A stretch of 64,000 nt of DNA from contig CAMZMU010000052.1 of NCBI GenBank assembly GCA_947311845.1, positions 141,189,733 to 141,253,732 of the forward strand, written 5' to 3'. A program made the position numbers and the translations under genes. This stretch comes from Poa pratensis (lineage: Eukaryota; Streptophyta; Magnoliopsida; Poales; Poaceae). Below the pieces are notes generated by a model, which was given only the letters and a program-made list of their open reading frames with translations, ran no database searches and had not been told where the DNA came from. Shown piece after piece: positions 11,045 through 23,175 of this stretch. How positions within the stretch are numbered: the stretch's first letter is position 1; each line of letters opens with the position of its first letter.

Positions 11045-12434
11045 TGATGATCCACAAGTATAGGGATCGCAACAGTCTTCGAGAGAAGTAAAACCCAATT
11101 TATTGATTCGACACAAGGGGAGCCAAAGAATATTTATAAGCCTTAACAGATGAATTGTCAGTTCAGCTGCACCTAGAAATAGCCTTGCTCGACGCAGATT
11201 ATCAGTAGCAACAGTTTTATAGCAGTAGCAGTAGTGAGATAACAGCAGCAATAAAGTAGAGACAGCAGTAGTGATTGCAGTAGACAGCAGGATTAAAATA
11301 CTGTAGGCATAGGGATGGATGAACGGGCGTTGCATGGATAAGATAATTCATATAATAATCAAGACATGGGCATTTGCAGGTAAATAATGATAAAGCATCC
11401 AAGTACTAAGTAAACATAGGCATGTGTTCCATATATAGTCGTACATGCTCGCAATGAGAAACTTGCACAACATCTTTTGTCCTACCAGCCCGTTTGCAGC
11501 GGGGCCTCAAGAGAAACTACTGGTAATTAAGATACTCCTTTTAATAAAGTACCGGAGCAAAGCATTAACACTCTATGAACACATGTGATCCTCACATCAA
11601 ATCCATCTCCTCCGGTTGTCCCAATTGCTGTCACTTTGGGGCCTCGGGTTCCCGACAATTATATGTGTATACAACTTGCAGATATGATCAAAACAATGAT
11701 TATCCTCATGATACAATAACATGTTCAGATCTGAAATCATGGCACTCGGGCCCTAGTGACAAGCATTAAGCATAACAAGTTGCAACAATGACATAAAGTA
11801 CTAACAACGGATACTAGGCACCATGCCCTAATGATCTTATATCTATTACATGAACGATCTCATCCAATCCCTTCCATCCCCTTCAGCCTACAGCGGGAAT
11901 TACTCACACATGGATGGGGGAAACATGGATGGTTGATGGAGAGGCGTCGGTGATGATGATGGCGATGATCTCCTCCAATTCCCCGTCCCGACGGAGTGCC
12001 AGAACGGAGTTTCTGGTCCCCGAAATAGGGTTTTCGATGGCGGCGGCGTTCTGGGGAGTTTCTGGAAATATGGTCGACCCCCCCGGCGTTTTTAGGTCAG
12101 AGGCTTTAAGTAGTCAAGGGGGACGCGAGGGGGTACCCGAGCCGCCTCACCATGTGGTGGCGCGGCCCAGGGCCCACCGCGCCGCCACGTGGTGAGGGCG
12201 CCTCGTGGCTCGTCTCCGTCTCCCCTTCTGGCTCTGTGGGTCTTCTGATAAAATAGAACTTTGCGATATTTTCTGGGATTTTCCCGAAAGTTGACTTTCT
12301 GCACAAAAACAAGACACCAGGACAATTCTGCTGAAAACAGCGTTAGTCCATGTTAGTTGTATTCAAAACACACAAATTAGAGGCAAAACAACAGCAAAAG
12401 TGTTCGGGAAAGTAGATACGTTTTGGACGTATCA
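11045..12434 (-). repeat. Middle gypsy 3' LTR
   Basis: 1390 bp, TG...CA. The partner is 25381-26778. A hand alignment gives roughly 40-45 substitutions plus several single-base indels, many in the GC-rich part near 11990-12130. Confidence 0.92.
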
Positions 12435-12448
12435 ACTCCCCCAAGCTT
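12435..12448 (-). other. Middle gypsy polypurine tract
   Basis: AAGCTTGGGGGAGT on the minus strand, abutting the 3' LTR. Confidence 0.8.
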
Positions 12449-14735
12449 AGCTTATTGCTTGTCCTCAAGCAATTCAGTTAACAACTGAGTGCGATAAAAG
12501 AAACTTTCACGAACACATTTGCTTCATATGATGTATATATTCTCACTATATGGACAAGTGCTTAGGCAATTCATAATAAGATATATGCAAATAATGTCAC
12601 CTAATAGCCATGTAAATCATGAAAAGATGCCAACATACTAATAACAAACAACATGAAACATATCTATCTGCAAGATTGCAATGCTCATAATAAGATATGA
12701 TAAGGTGGTATCTCGCTTGCCCGTATTTGTACATCAAAACATAAATGCCCAGGCACCTCTGAAGTTCAAGGGAAGACTAGAAGTAAAGATATCAAAGATA
12801 AAAGCATCAAAGTTATACCACAGTTAACCGCATTCTGGGACAAGCACATTACACTAAGAATGACAACTATGCTCTCGAGAAGGTGCTCAAAGAAAGGATG
12901 GTGACTCGGCATAAAAGTAAAAGATGGCCCTTCGCAGAGGGAAGCAGGGATTAACATGTGCTAGAGCTTTTTATTTTTAAAACAGAAGTAAAATTGTTTT
13001 GGGAGGTGGTTGTTCCTGTCAACGAATGGCAATAGAGTTTCTGTTATCTTCCATACTAAACAAGTTGAGAGCGGTTCCGAGATGTTGATATTAAGCATTT
13101 ATAGCATGCACTTTATATATCGTTTGACACTCCTCCCAACCTTTGCTTACACAAGCCATGGCTAACCGAATCCTCGGGTGCCTTCCAACAATCACATACC
13201 ATGGAGGAGTGCCTATTTTGTTTGTTTAGCTTTTTGATGTTATAATGGTCTAACCAGCTCTTTGCAAAATTAGTGACAAGCAGATGAAGCATGCAAGTAG
13301 GGTACTTAATTTAGTATGGAAGATAACAAACCCAACTACTACTTCCTCATGAGCTAAAAACAGTGTCACAAAATGAGAAGTAATTTGAAAGTTTTAAAGG
13401 TAGCACATGAAAATTTACTTGAATGGTTTGAAATGCCATGCATAGGAATTTATAGTGGACTCTTTGGAATAACTTGGTTTTTAGGGATTTGGAAGCACGA
13501 GCAGCATTCCCGCTCAGTACAAGTGGAGGCTAGCAATAGACTGGGAAGCGACATCATGCTTGCGACAAAACAAAATTAACGGAGGCATAAAAGTGATACA
13601 AGAACTCTGAGGCAAAATAAATCATCAAGGCTTAATTGACTTTTTGTTTTTCAGTCATATGCATGCGTGAGCATGTGCCAAGTCAATTCAAATGAATCAT
13701 TCAGAGGAGGATACCACAATGCCATACCCTTTTATGAATAGAACAATGCAAGCAAACATCAATATAACATGCTACCCACTATTAACAAATTGGAACTGAT
13801 CATAAGAGAACATGAACTACTAAGCATCCACTGAATGACATATACCTCACATGAACCAACTAAGCATGCTCACACGGATGAGTATATGTACAAAAATGAA
13901 AACAAATAGAGTTCATACCAGCCTCTCACCCCAACTCGAATCATCGTAAATCGTCATTATTGCTTTTCACTTGCGTGGATTGAATGATATGAAATGATAA
14001 CCAAGCTCCACTGGAGTCACGGAAGGCTGTCGAACTCTGTAGCAAACTATACAAAACCGAAAAAGAACAACAAATATTTTTGGGTTTTTCGAATTTAAAA
14101 CAAGAGCAAAAAGAAGCAAGCAACAAAGCAAAATATTTTTGGATTTTTGAATAACAAACCAAATTTAAACAACTACGCAAACTAATACTAGAGACTTAAA
14201 GAAACAAATAAAGAGAAACAACAGAAATATTTTTGGTCTTTTTGTGTTTTGGAAAGCAAAAGCAAACAAGAAACAACAAAAAGAAAGAAAGAAAATCGAA
14301 ACATGGATATACAAAGTACCGACAGAACATGATATATAAATGAGTGAGATGTCGGTATACCTCCCCCCAAGCTTAGGCTTTTGGCCTAAGTGGAGATCAA
14401 CCCCATGGCGCCCAGGAAGTGGCCCCTCCATAGTACGACGAAGAAGGGTCCTCGTCCTGATACGAACTGGAGGACGCACCGGGGTAGGTGACGGTGTAGT
14501 CCTCAGAGGGTGTCGTGTCCTCGGAGTCGTGCTGCTGGTGGAAACCAAGCAGGCGCAACTTCTCGTCCAACTCCTCCTTTGAGCGCTACCACGGCCTCCT
14601 GCGAATACTAAACAACTCGGGCTGGGGCAAAGGAACTTTCCTTTCGTCCCCATCAGTGAACAAAACTCTATAAACAAGACTTCCTGCACGAGATTTAGTT
14701 GTAACAAATGTATGATCTTTCATAGCAGCAAGGTC
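12449..14735 (-). other. Non-coding 3' domain of the middle gypsy element
   Basis: No protein-coding capacity beyond the end of the second ORF (about 14.6 kb). Part of it (about 12.7-13.5 kb) is homologous, in opposite orientation, to 18.6-19.4 kb in the inner element. Shared examples are CATGGCTAACCGAATCCTCG against its complement near 19.08 kb, and the stretch around 13380-13450 against 18720-18780. A second PPT-like CTTGGGGGGAGG motif occurs on the minus strand near 14360-14380. Confidence 0.75.
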
Positions 14736-14740
14736 GAGCC
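14736..14740. repeat. Target duplication of inner gypsy element (left)
   Basis: GAGCC, repeated exactly at 21500-21504. Confidence 0.92.
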
Positions 14741-16383
14741 TTATACGTCTCCAACGTATCTATAATTTCTGATGTTCCATGCTTATATTATACCAATTGC
14801 TACATGTTTTATATACACTTTATATCATTTTTATGCATTTTCCGGGACTAACCTATTAACAAGATGCCGAAGTGCCAGTTCCTATTTTCTGCTGTTTTTG
14901 GTTCCAGAAAATTACTTCTGCAAATATTCTCGGAATTGCACGAAACAAAAGGCCAAGCCCCTATTTTTCCAACACCGTCACGGAGTCTGAAGGAGAGACG
15001 AAGAGGAGCCACGAGGTGGCCACCTCATAGGCTGGCGCGGCCAGGGGTGGGGCCGCGCCGCCAGGTGAGGTGGCCCCTCGGGACTCCACCGACGCCGCCC
15101 CTTCGCCTATTTATTCCCCCCGACGCGAAAACCCTAAAACACCGAGTCATATTCCAGAAAGAGTTCCGCTGCTGCCGCCGTCGTCAACCCTAACTCGGGA
15201 GGGTTCTGAAGCTCTTCCCGGCACCCTGCCGGAGAGGGGAATCATCACCGGAGGGATCTACATCGCCATGCCCGCCTCCGGAGTGATGTGTGAGTAGTTC
15301 ATCCCTGGACTATGGGTCCATAGCAGTAACTAGATGGTTGTCTTCTCCACTTGTGCCATCATGTTTAGATCTTGTGAGCTGCCTATCATGATCAAGATCA
15401 TCTTATTGTAATGCTACATGTTGTGTTTGCTGGGATCCGATGAATATTGATACTATGTCAAGTTGATTATTGTGTTATCATGTCTATGTCATTTGTGATC
15501 TTGCATGCTCTCCGTTGCCTGTTGAAACTCTGGACAAGTGAATACTTGTGACTCCAAGAGGGGGTATTTATGCATGATAGTTGGGTTCAACCTCTATTTA
15601 ACCTAGGATAGTGACAGAAAGTTCTAAGGTTGTATATGTGTTGTTGCCACTAGGGGTAAAACAGTAATGCTTTGTCTAAGGATGAATGTGTTGTTTACAT
15701 TACGCACTTTACTTAATGCAATTGTCCGTTGCTTGCAACTTAATACTGAAAGGGGTGCGGATGCTAACTGGAAGGTGGACTATTTAGGCACAGATGCATG
15801 CTGGATAACGGTCTGTGTACTTTGTCGTAATGCCCAAATGAATCTCATAGTCAACACTACACTTGCACATGCATGTTTATGCACTTATCAATATTGTCAA
15901 TTGCCCAGCTGTAATTTGTTTACCCAGCATGTTAGTTATCTTATTGGAGAGACACCAGTAGTGAACTGTGGACCCCGTTCCATTCTTTTACATCTGTAAT
16001 ACAACCTACTGCAATCATTGTTCTCTTTTGTTTTCTGCAAGCAAACATCATCTTCCACACTATACATCTAATCCTTTGTTTTCAGCAAGCCAGTGAGGTT
16101 GACACCCTCACTGTCTCGTCGGGGCAAAGTAGTTTGATTGTCTTGTGTGCAGGTTCCACGTCAACTACGCTCAGCAAGTTTTCTGGCACCATTGTCAGGG
16201 AGCACAGGCGCCTCAACATCACCTTCAACAATCAAGTTTTCTGACGCCGTTGACACCTTCGTAGCATCGAGATTTCCTACTGGTTCGATAAACCTTGCTT
16301 TCATACTGAGGGAAGACTTGCTGCTGTACTCATCAAACCTTACACTTGAGGTATCCTGACGAACGTGTACTTCACACGCATCA
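14741..16383 (+). repeat. Inner gypsy 5' LTR
   Basis: 1643 bp. Contains a GC-rich segment at about 14990-15240, ending with a CCGGCACCCTGCCGGAGAGG-like block. Compared with the 3' LTR, differences are concentrated in the first third. Confidence 0.92.
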
Positions 16384-16394
16384 AGCAAGTTTTC

Positions 16395-16412
16395 TGACGC
16401 CGTTGCCGGGGA
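16395..16412 (+). other. Inner gypsy primer-binding site (tRNA-Asp type)
   Basis: TGACGCCGTTGCCGGGGA, one base different from the tRNA-Asp complement seen in the middle element. It lies 11 bases after the LTR, the same spacing as in the middle element. Confidence 0.8.
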
Positions 16413-16512
16413 AATCATCATTGCTACAGCAAGGGGAGTCTTGTTTGCTCTCTTTATCAAAAACACAAAAAAAATAGTTACTTGTTTAATTTGGTTTGCT
16501 TTTGTTTTCAAA

Positions 16513-17255
16513 ATGAATGCTCCTGAAGTTAAAGTTCGTTCTTTTAGACAACTAGGGGAGAAAGTTTGAAAGATGCTTGGTATAGAATTAGTGATGCTCA
16601 TCATAGATGTACTAAAAAACATTCTACCACTATCCTCCTTAGGAATTTTATGTTGGTATCTCTAGTTGGTATAGGTATGTTCTAGACACTCTTACAGGTG
16701 GAAATTTCTTGGGCACTCCTGCTTTAGAAGCCTGTAATATTATTGAAAGTTTGGTAGGAACACCACCCACTAAAGATATTAAAACTGAGATCACCTTGGA
16801 GGATGTTATAAATAAATTAGACTCTATGGAGAAATTTCCAAATTTTCTTGATAATATTGGTAAGACTAATGAATCAATAGCCACCATCAATGAAAGAATC
16901 ACTGTTTTGAGGATAGTAATATCATGATCATAGAATTGATGAGTTAGAGGAAGCTATTGAAACCTTAAGTTCAACCTTTACTTCTCTTAAGTCTAAAAAG
17001 GAGAAAGTTTATGTGGGTAGAGAGCAAAAGTTTATGTATGTTCCTAAAGTGCCAAAACCAAAGACTCATTATGAGCTTAAAATTGATAAAACTTTTAGTA
17101 CGGTTAAAGGTCATACCAACAATGAAACACCTCCAGGAACATCTAAGATACCCATTGTTACAAGCTGTGTGTTGGAAGAAGCTTTTGATGATTTGGATGA
17201 TTTGTCTCTTGAGACACTTGATTTTCACTTTCTGCGCCTAGCTGAAAGGCGTTAA
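16513..17255 (+). pseudogene. Gag-like ORF of inner gypsy, frameshifted
   Basis: Starts ATGAATGCTCCTGAAG (MNAPEVKVRSFRQLGEKV) and is soon broken by a stop and frameshifts near 16568 and 16660. It resumes with LTGGNFLGTPALEACNIIES and an Asp/Glu/Ile-rich helical stretch (16709-16915). After another shift near 16915 it ends with ETLDFHFLRLAERR and TAA at 17253-17255. This short, acidic, coiled-coil-like Gag without zinc knuckle is typical of large non-autonomous Triticeae gypsy families. Sequence after the stop (AAGCGCTTATGGGAGACAAC) is the usual start of their non-coding region. Not functional as it stands. Confidence 0.65.
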
Positions 17256-19856
17256 AGAAAAGCGCTTATGGGAGACAACCCATCGTTTTTATTTGCTGTT
17301 ATTTTTGTTTTCTTTGAGTCAAGGAGTTTTGTTACTTCTGTAGCAACTCCTTTGTATCTTTATTTTATCGCAATGTTGTGCCAAGTAAAGTTCTATATTG
17401 AAAGTTGATGCAAGATTTGGATTTCTGCGCAGTGACAGATTTTTAGCTGTCACGGATTTGAGCTTATCTCCCTGTAGAAAATTCAAAAATTCTGAAAAAA
17501 TCACGCATATTCCTGAGATATGTACGCAACTTTCATTTTAGGCCAGATCCATCTGAGCAACTTAAGTGCCTCGAAAAAATTCGTCATTCCAGACTGTTCT
17601 GTTTTTGACAGATTCTGCCTTTTGTTTTGCATTCGCTCTTTTACTGTGTTTGTGTGGATTTCTTTGCTCCACAAAGCATTGGTGGCTGTAGCTAATGTCC
17701 AGAAGCTTTGGGATTGATTGTATCATTACAGAATATGAGAATTTTTGATTATGCACTAACCCTCTAATGAGAACTGTCTTGAGTTTGGTGTGAAGGAAGT
17801 TTTCAAGGATCAAGAGAAGGGTGATATTATGTGATCAAGAAGAGTGAAAAGCCTAAGCTTGGGGATGCCCCCGTGGTTCATCCCCATATTCAGAGAGACT
17901 CAAGCGTCTAAGCTTGGGGATGCCCAAGGCATCCCCTTCTTCATCAACAAACTTATCAGGTCATCTCTAGTGAAACTATATTTTAATTCTTTCACATCTT
18001 ATGCGCTTTACTTGGAGCGTCTGTGTGTTTTTTTTTTTGTTTGTTTTTGTTTGAATAAATTCGGATCCTAGCAATCCTTGTGTGGGAGAGAGACACGCTC
18101 CGCTTTTTCATGTGAATACTCATGTTCTTCACTTATATTTGTTGAGTATTCTTAACTAGCTACTGCAGTGCTTTTAGCTCCTGTTTTTCATGCATCTCTT
18201 CGAGCTGTTAGCACTTGTTTATAAATACTCTCTTGCTGCATTATATTATCATTTGGAGAGTTTATGTTTAAATAAATTGATTGGTGTTTGTTTGGAAGAA
18301 AGAAAATGCTACATGTAGTAGTTGGTATTGGAAAAGACATATGCATTCTTGTAGATCATTGTCTGTTTTGTTTGATTTGACTTTGCAATTGTTTTGAGCT
18401 CTCAAGTAGATCATGTTTAAGCTCTTGCATCATGTAGTTAAAGCCTAGTAGTGGAGAACTACCGTAGAGCTTGTTGAGACTTGGGATGCATATTTGCTCT
18501 CTAAGGTCTAGATATTTTCTGGTAAAATGTTTGAGCAACAAGGAAGACAGTGTAGAGTCTTATAATACTTGCAATATGTTTTTATGTGATTCTTGCTGTA
18601 CCGGTTTATACTTGTGTTTGCTTCAAACAACCTTGCTAGCCTAAACTCTGTACTGAGAGGGAATGCTTCTCGTGCATCCAAAACTTGAGCCAAAACCCAT
18701 GCCATTTGTGTCCACCATACCTACCTACTATGTGGTATTTCCTGCCATTCCAAGTAAATATTTCATGTGCTACCTTTAAACTATTCAAAACTTTATTACT
18801 CCTTATTTGTGTCAATGTTTTATAGCTCATGAGGAAGTATGTGGTGTTTTATCTTTCAATCTTGTCATTTACTTCTGACAGACTTTCACCAATGGACTAG
18901 TGGCATATACATCCGCTTATCCAATAATTTGCAAAAAGAGCTGGCAACGGGGTGCCCAGCCCCAATTAATTACAACTTTCATTAATAATTCTCTTCACAT
19001 GTTTTGCCCTGATTTATCAGTAAGCAACTTAATTTGCAAATAGACACTCCTCCATGGTATGTGAATGTTGGAAGGCACCCGAGGATTCGGTTAGCCATGG
19101 CTTGTGTAAGCAAAAGGTTGGGAGGAGTGTCATCTATAAAGAAACTAAAATACATGTGTAAACAAAAGAGAAGAGGGATGATCTACCTTGCTGGTAGAGA
19201 TAACGTCCTTCATGGGAGCCGCTCTTGAAAGTCTGGTTGACAAGGGGGTTAGAGTGCCCACTACCATTCGTTGACAACAACAAACACCTCTCAAATACTT
19301 ATTTTGTGCTCTCTATATGCTTTCGAAAACTTAAAAAGCTCTAGCACATGATTTAATCCCTGCTTCCCTCTGCGAAGGGCCTATCTTTTACTTTATGTTG
19401 AGTCAGTTTACCTACTCCTTTCTATCTTAGAAGCAAACACTTGTGTCAACTTTGTGTGCATTGATTCTTACATGTTTACTTATTGCACTTGTTATATTGC
19501 TTTATGTTGACAACTATCCATGAGATATACATGTTACAAGTTGAAAGCAATTGCTGAAACTTAATCATCCTTTGTGTTGCTTCAATGCCTTTTACTTTGA
19601 ATCTATTGCTTTATGAGTTACCTCTTATGCAAAACTTTTTGATGCTTGTCTTGAAAGTACTATTCATGAAAAGTTTTTGCTTATATGATTCATTGTTTAC
19701 TCTTTATCTATTTGTTAGCAAACTATAGACCATTGCTTTGAGTCACTTCATTCATGACATGAGCCTTGCAATATATTGATCAAGATTGTGTGAAAGCATG
19801 TCTCCTCAGAAATTATTTGTTGTTATCGTTTTACCTACTCGAGGACGAGTAGAACT
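17256..19856 (+). other. Non-coding 3' domain of inner gypsy element
   Basis: No supported ORF. Contains repeated TAAGCTTGGGGATGCCC motifs (about 17856-17925) resembling its polypurine tract, and the 18.6-19.4 kb block shared with the middle element. Confidence 0.7.
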
Positions 19857-19871
19857 AAGCTTGGGGATGCT
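19857..19871 (+). other. Inner gypsy polypurine tract
   Basis: AAGCTTGGGGATGCT directly before the 3' LTR. Confidence 0.8.
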
Positions 19872-21499
19872 TGATACGTCTCCAACGTATCCATAATTTC
19901 TGCTGTTCCATGCTTATATTATACCATTTGCTACATGTTTTATATACACTTATATCACTTTTATGCATTTTCTGGGACTAACCTATTAACAAGATGCCAC
20001 AGTGCCAGTTCCCTGTTTTCTGCTGTTTTTGGTTTCAGAAAGTTACTTCTGGAAATATTCTCGGAATTGCACGAAACAAAAGGCCAAGTCCCTATTTTTC
20101 CAACACGTACACGGAGTCCGAAGGAGAGACGAAGAGGAGCCACGAGGTGGCCAAACCATAGGCGGCGCGGCAGTGGGCCGCGCCACCAGGTGGGTGGGCC
20201 CCTCGGGGGTCCGCCGACGCCGCCCCTTCGCCTATTTATTCCCCGACGTGAAAACCCTAAAACACCGAGCCTTTTCCAGAACATATTCGCTGCCGCCGCC
20301 GTCGTCAACCCTAACTCGGGGGGTTCTGAAGCTCTTCCCGGCACCCTGCCGGAGAGGGGAATCATCACCGGAGGGCTCTACATCGCCATGCCCGCCTCCG
20401 GAGTGATGTGTGAGTAGTTCATCCTTGGACTATGGGTCCATAGCAGTAGCTAGATGGTTGTCTTCTCCACTTGTGCCATCATGTTTAGATCTTGTGAGCT
20501 GCCTATCATGATCAAGATCATCTTATTGTAATGCTACATGTTGTGTTTGCTGGGATCTGATGAATATTGATACTATGTCAAGTTGAATATTGTGTTATCA
20601 TGTCTATGTCATTTGTGATCTTGCATGCTCTCCGTTACTTGTTGAAGCCTTGGCCAAGTGAATACTTGTGACTCCAAGAGGGGGTATTTATGCATGATAG
20701 TTGGGTTCAACCTCTATTTAACCTGGGATAGTGACAGCAAGTTCTAAGGTTGTAGATGTGTTGTTGCCACTAGGGGTAAAACAGCAATGCTTTGTCAAGG
20801 ATGAATGTGTTGTTTACATTATGCACTTTACTTAATGCAATTGTCTGTTGCTTGCAACTTAATACTGAAAGGGGTGCGGATGTTAACCGGAAGGTGGACT
20901 ATTTAGGCACAGATGCATGCTGGATAGCGGTCTGTGTACTTTGTCGTAATGCCCAAATGAATCTCATAGTCAACACTACACTTGCACATGCATGTTTATG
21001 CACTTATCAATTGTCAATTCCCAGCTGTAATTTGTTTACCCAGCATGTTAGTTATCTTATTGGAGAGACACCACTAGTGAACTATGGACCCCGGTCCATT
21101 CTTTTACATCTGTAATACAACCTACTGCAATCATTGTTCTCTTTTGTTTTCTACAAGCAAACATCTTCTTCCACACTATACATCTAATCCTTTGTTTTCA
21201 GCAAGCCGGTGAGGTTGACACCCTCACTGTCTCGTCGGGGCAAAGTAGTTTGATTGTCTTGTGTGCAGGTTCCACGTCAACTACGCTCAGCAAGTTTTCT
21301 GGCACCATTGTCAGGGAGCACAGGCGCCTCAACATCACCTTCAACAATCAAGTTTTCTGACGCCGTTGACACCTTCGTAGCATCGAGATTTCCTACTGGT
21401 TCGATAAACCTTGGTTTCATACTGAGAGAAGACTTGCTGCTGTACTCATCAAACCTTACACTTGAGGTATCCTGACGAACGTGTACTTCACACGCATCA
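19872..21499 (+). repeat. Inner gypsy 3' LTR
   Basis: 1628 bp, TG...CA, followed by the GAGCC target duplication at 21500-21504. Confidence 0.92.
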
Positions 21500-22279
21500 G
21501 AGCCTAAAAGGGGTTAGCAACTCATCACTAGGATCAATGGGAAGGCCTAGATATGATGTAACTCGCGAGGCAACTATCCCTCCATAGATGGGTCCACCCG
21601 CAGCTAAGCGACGAGCGATGAGAGCACCAAGATTATAAGATGTGTTACCAGTAAGTGCAGCAGCAAGAAAAGCAAGATGATAATTAGAAATGTTGCTTGT
21701 GTTCTCCCTACCAAGGATGCTAGTAGCAAGATAATAAGCAAAGTACCTAATGGCGGGGAGCTGAATGTTCCTTATCTTGCTGCGCTGGGCGGTGCGGTCA
21801 TCATCATTGCTCACCCCTCAGTAAAGTTCCAGCGAATTGTTGGGGCGTCCTTGAATCCTCTTCGCTGTACCTGAAGGAGCAATACCTATGGCAGCACAAA
21901 AGTTATCCAAAGTCATGGAAACAGGCCTATCATAAATCTTAAATCCAATGGATGGCTTGTAGGACATGTTGCCAAATTTAAAACTCTCAACAAAAGTTTT
22001 GGTGAGCGTATAATATTGGTGGCTTTCATCCTCCATATATGTAGTCAAACCAACCCTTTGGACAAGGAACAAGAAATCATCAAGGAGCCCTGCATCATGC
22101 AAAAAGTTAGGGCATGGGAAAGATGATGGGTTTGGAACTCCATCATCCCTCTCATCGCCAATGCTTGGTGCAATGAGATCTTCATTGTAGGACTGCCTAA
22201 CTCGAGTGGCTGCCCTTGGAGGTCTTGCCACCCTTTGCGAATCCCTCTTAAAGATCTCTCCATAGGTGTGGTTATGCAT
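21500..22279 (-). pseudogene. Athila-type ORF of the middle gypsy, split by the inner element
   Basis: Minus-strand frame starting at 22279 (MHNHTYGEIFKRD) with FGNMSYKPSIGFKIYDRP and MTLDNFCAAIGIAP, which resemble the Athila ORF1-type protein of plant gypsy elements. A single in-phase stop at 21818-21820 is followed by RNIQLPAIRYFAYYLATSIL. The frame then runs into the inner insertion at 21504 and continues in phase on the other side, from 14735 leftward (LDLAAMKDHTFVTTKSRAGS), to a stop near 14585. That continuity confirms that the inner element is a later insertion. The molecular role of this protein family is not established. Confidence 0.7.
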
Positions 22280-23175
22280 CTTCCTTTTCTGAAATTTTTG
22301 GCAAACACTATAAAAATTGATTTTGAGACATTTAAATGAAAGGAACTACTATAGGGACTTGCTAGAGGATTAAACATGCATCAAAACTAATTATTCTAAC
22401 TTAGAACAAGCATGCAAACTCACTTAACATGTCACCTACAGCAGCAAAATACTCAAGAAATACTCCACTAAACAAAATTCTACTTGGATATTCGGAGGAG
22501 TCACATACCGGAGAGCAAATGCCCCAAATCTCAGCAGCAAAGATGGGTTGAGCAAAGAGATTGAAAATCGCGAGCAAGAACAGCAAGAACATGGGTTTGA
22601 GCAGAGAAAATGTGTTTGGTCGTGAAAGAGGAAGGAGTGGTAGGTGGCTGAGTGAGTGGAGGGCCAGGTGGGGCCCTCACCATGCCACAGCGCGGCCAGA
22701 TGCCTGCCGCGCCACCATGTGGTGAGGTGGCATGGAGGGTCCCCCTGGTCAGCTCCAGGCACTCCCACGTTGCCCTTTCAAAAATACGACCAGTGGTATA
22801 ATTTTTATAAATTTTTGAGAACTTTCAAATTGGACAATTTCTGGGTACTTAGGATAATAAAATCAGGGCAGAAAAATGATTTTCGAAATCTAATTCAACT
22901 AAACTTTTGAAAACTAAGCAGCAATACAGTAGGTAAGACAAGGATGAGGAATAAAATGTTGTTTAGCACCTTTATGTATATAAAGTGTATTTGTTAACAA
23001 GGTTGATCAAATCTTGCCACCAAATAAATTTTATATGACACAAATGAATTAAACATCATGAGACAATCGTGTTACCTTGAATTGTATTGATATGGATCCA
23101 ATCATAATGTTTTGATATCCTTCTTGATGATCATATATAGGACAATCAATACTTCCCACTTTGATAGTTCTAAAA
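22280..23175 (-). other. Spacer between gag and second ORF of the middle gypsy
   Basis: Non-coding, AT-rich, with a short GC-rich block at about 22650-22760 containing CACCATGTGGTG-type palindromes similar to ones in the LTRs. Confidence 0.5.

Larger units (their letters stand above)
14741..21499 (+). mobile_element. Inner non-autonomous gypsy element
   Basis: A 6759-bp element in plus orientation inserted into the coding part of the middle gypsy. LTRs are 14741-16383 and 19872-21499. The right LTR starts TGATACGTCTCCAACGTATC and both end CACACGCATCA; the first LTR starts TT instead of TG. Perfect GAGCC target duplication. A tRNA-Asp-like primer site (16395-16412, one mismatch) follows the 5' LTR, and an AAGCTTGGGGATGCT polypurine tract precedes the 3' LTR. 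The only coding trace is a broken gag-like frame (16513-17255). No pol is present. The LTR start is of a kind very common in Triticeae gypsy families. Confidence 0.92.

Noticed and set aside
15667..16359. Plus-strand frames repeated at 20792-21475
   Set aside because: They are inside both LTRs of the inner gypsy element and simply repeat with it; not genes.
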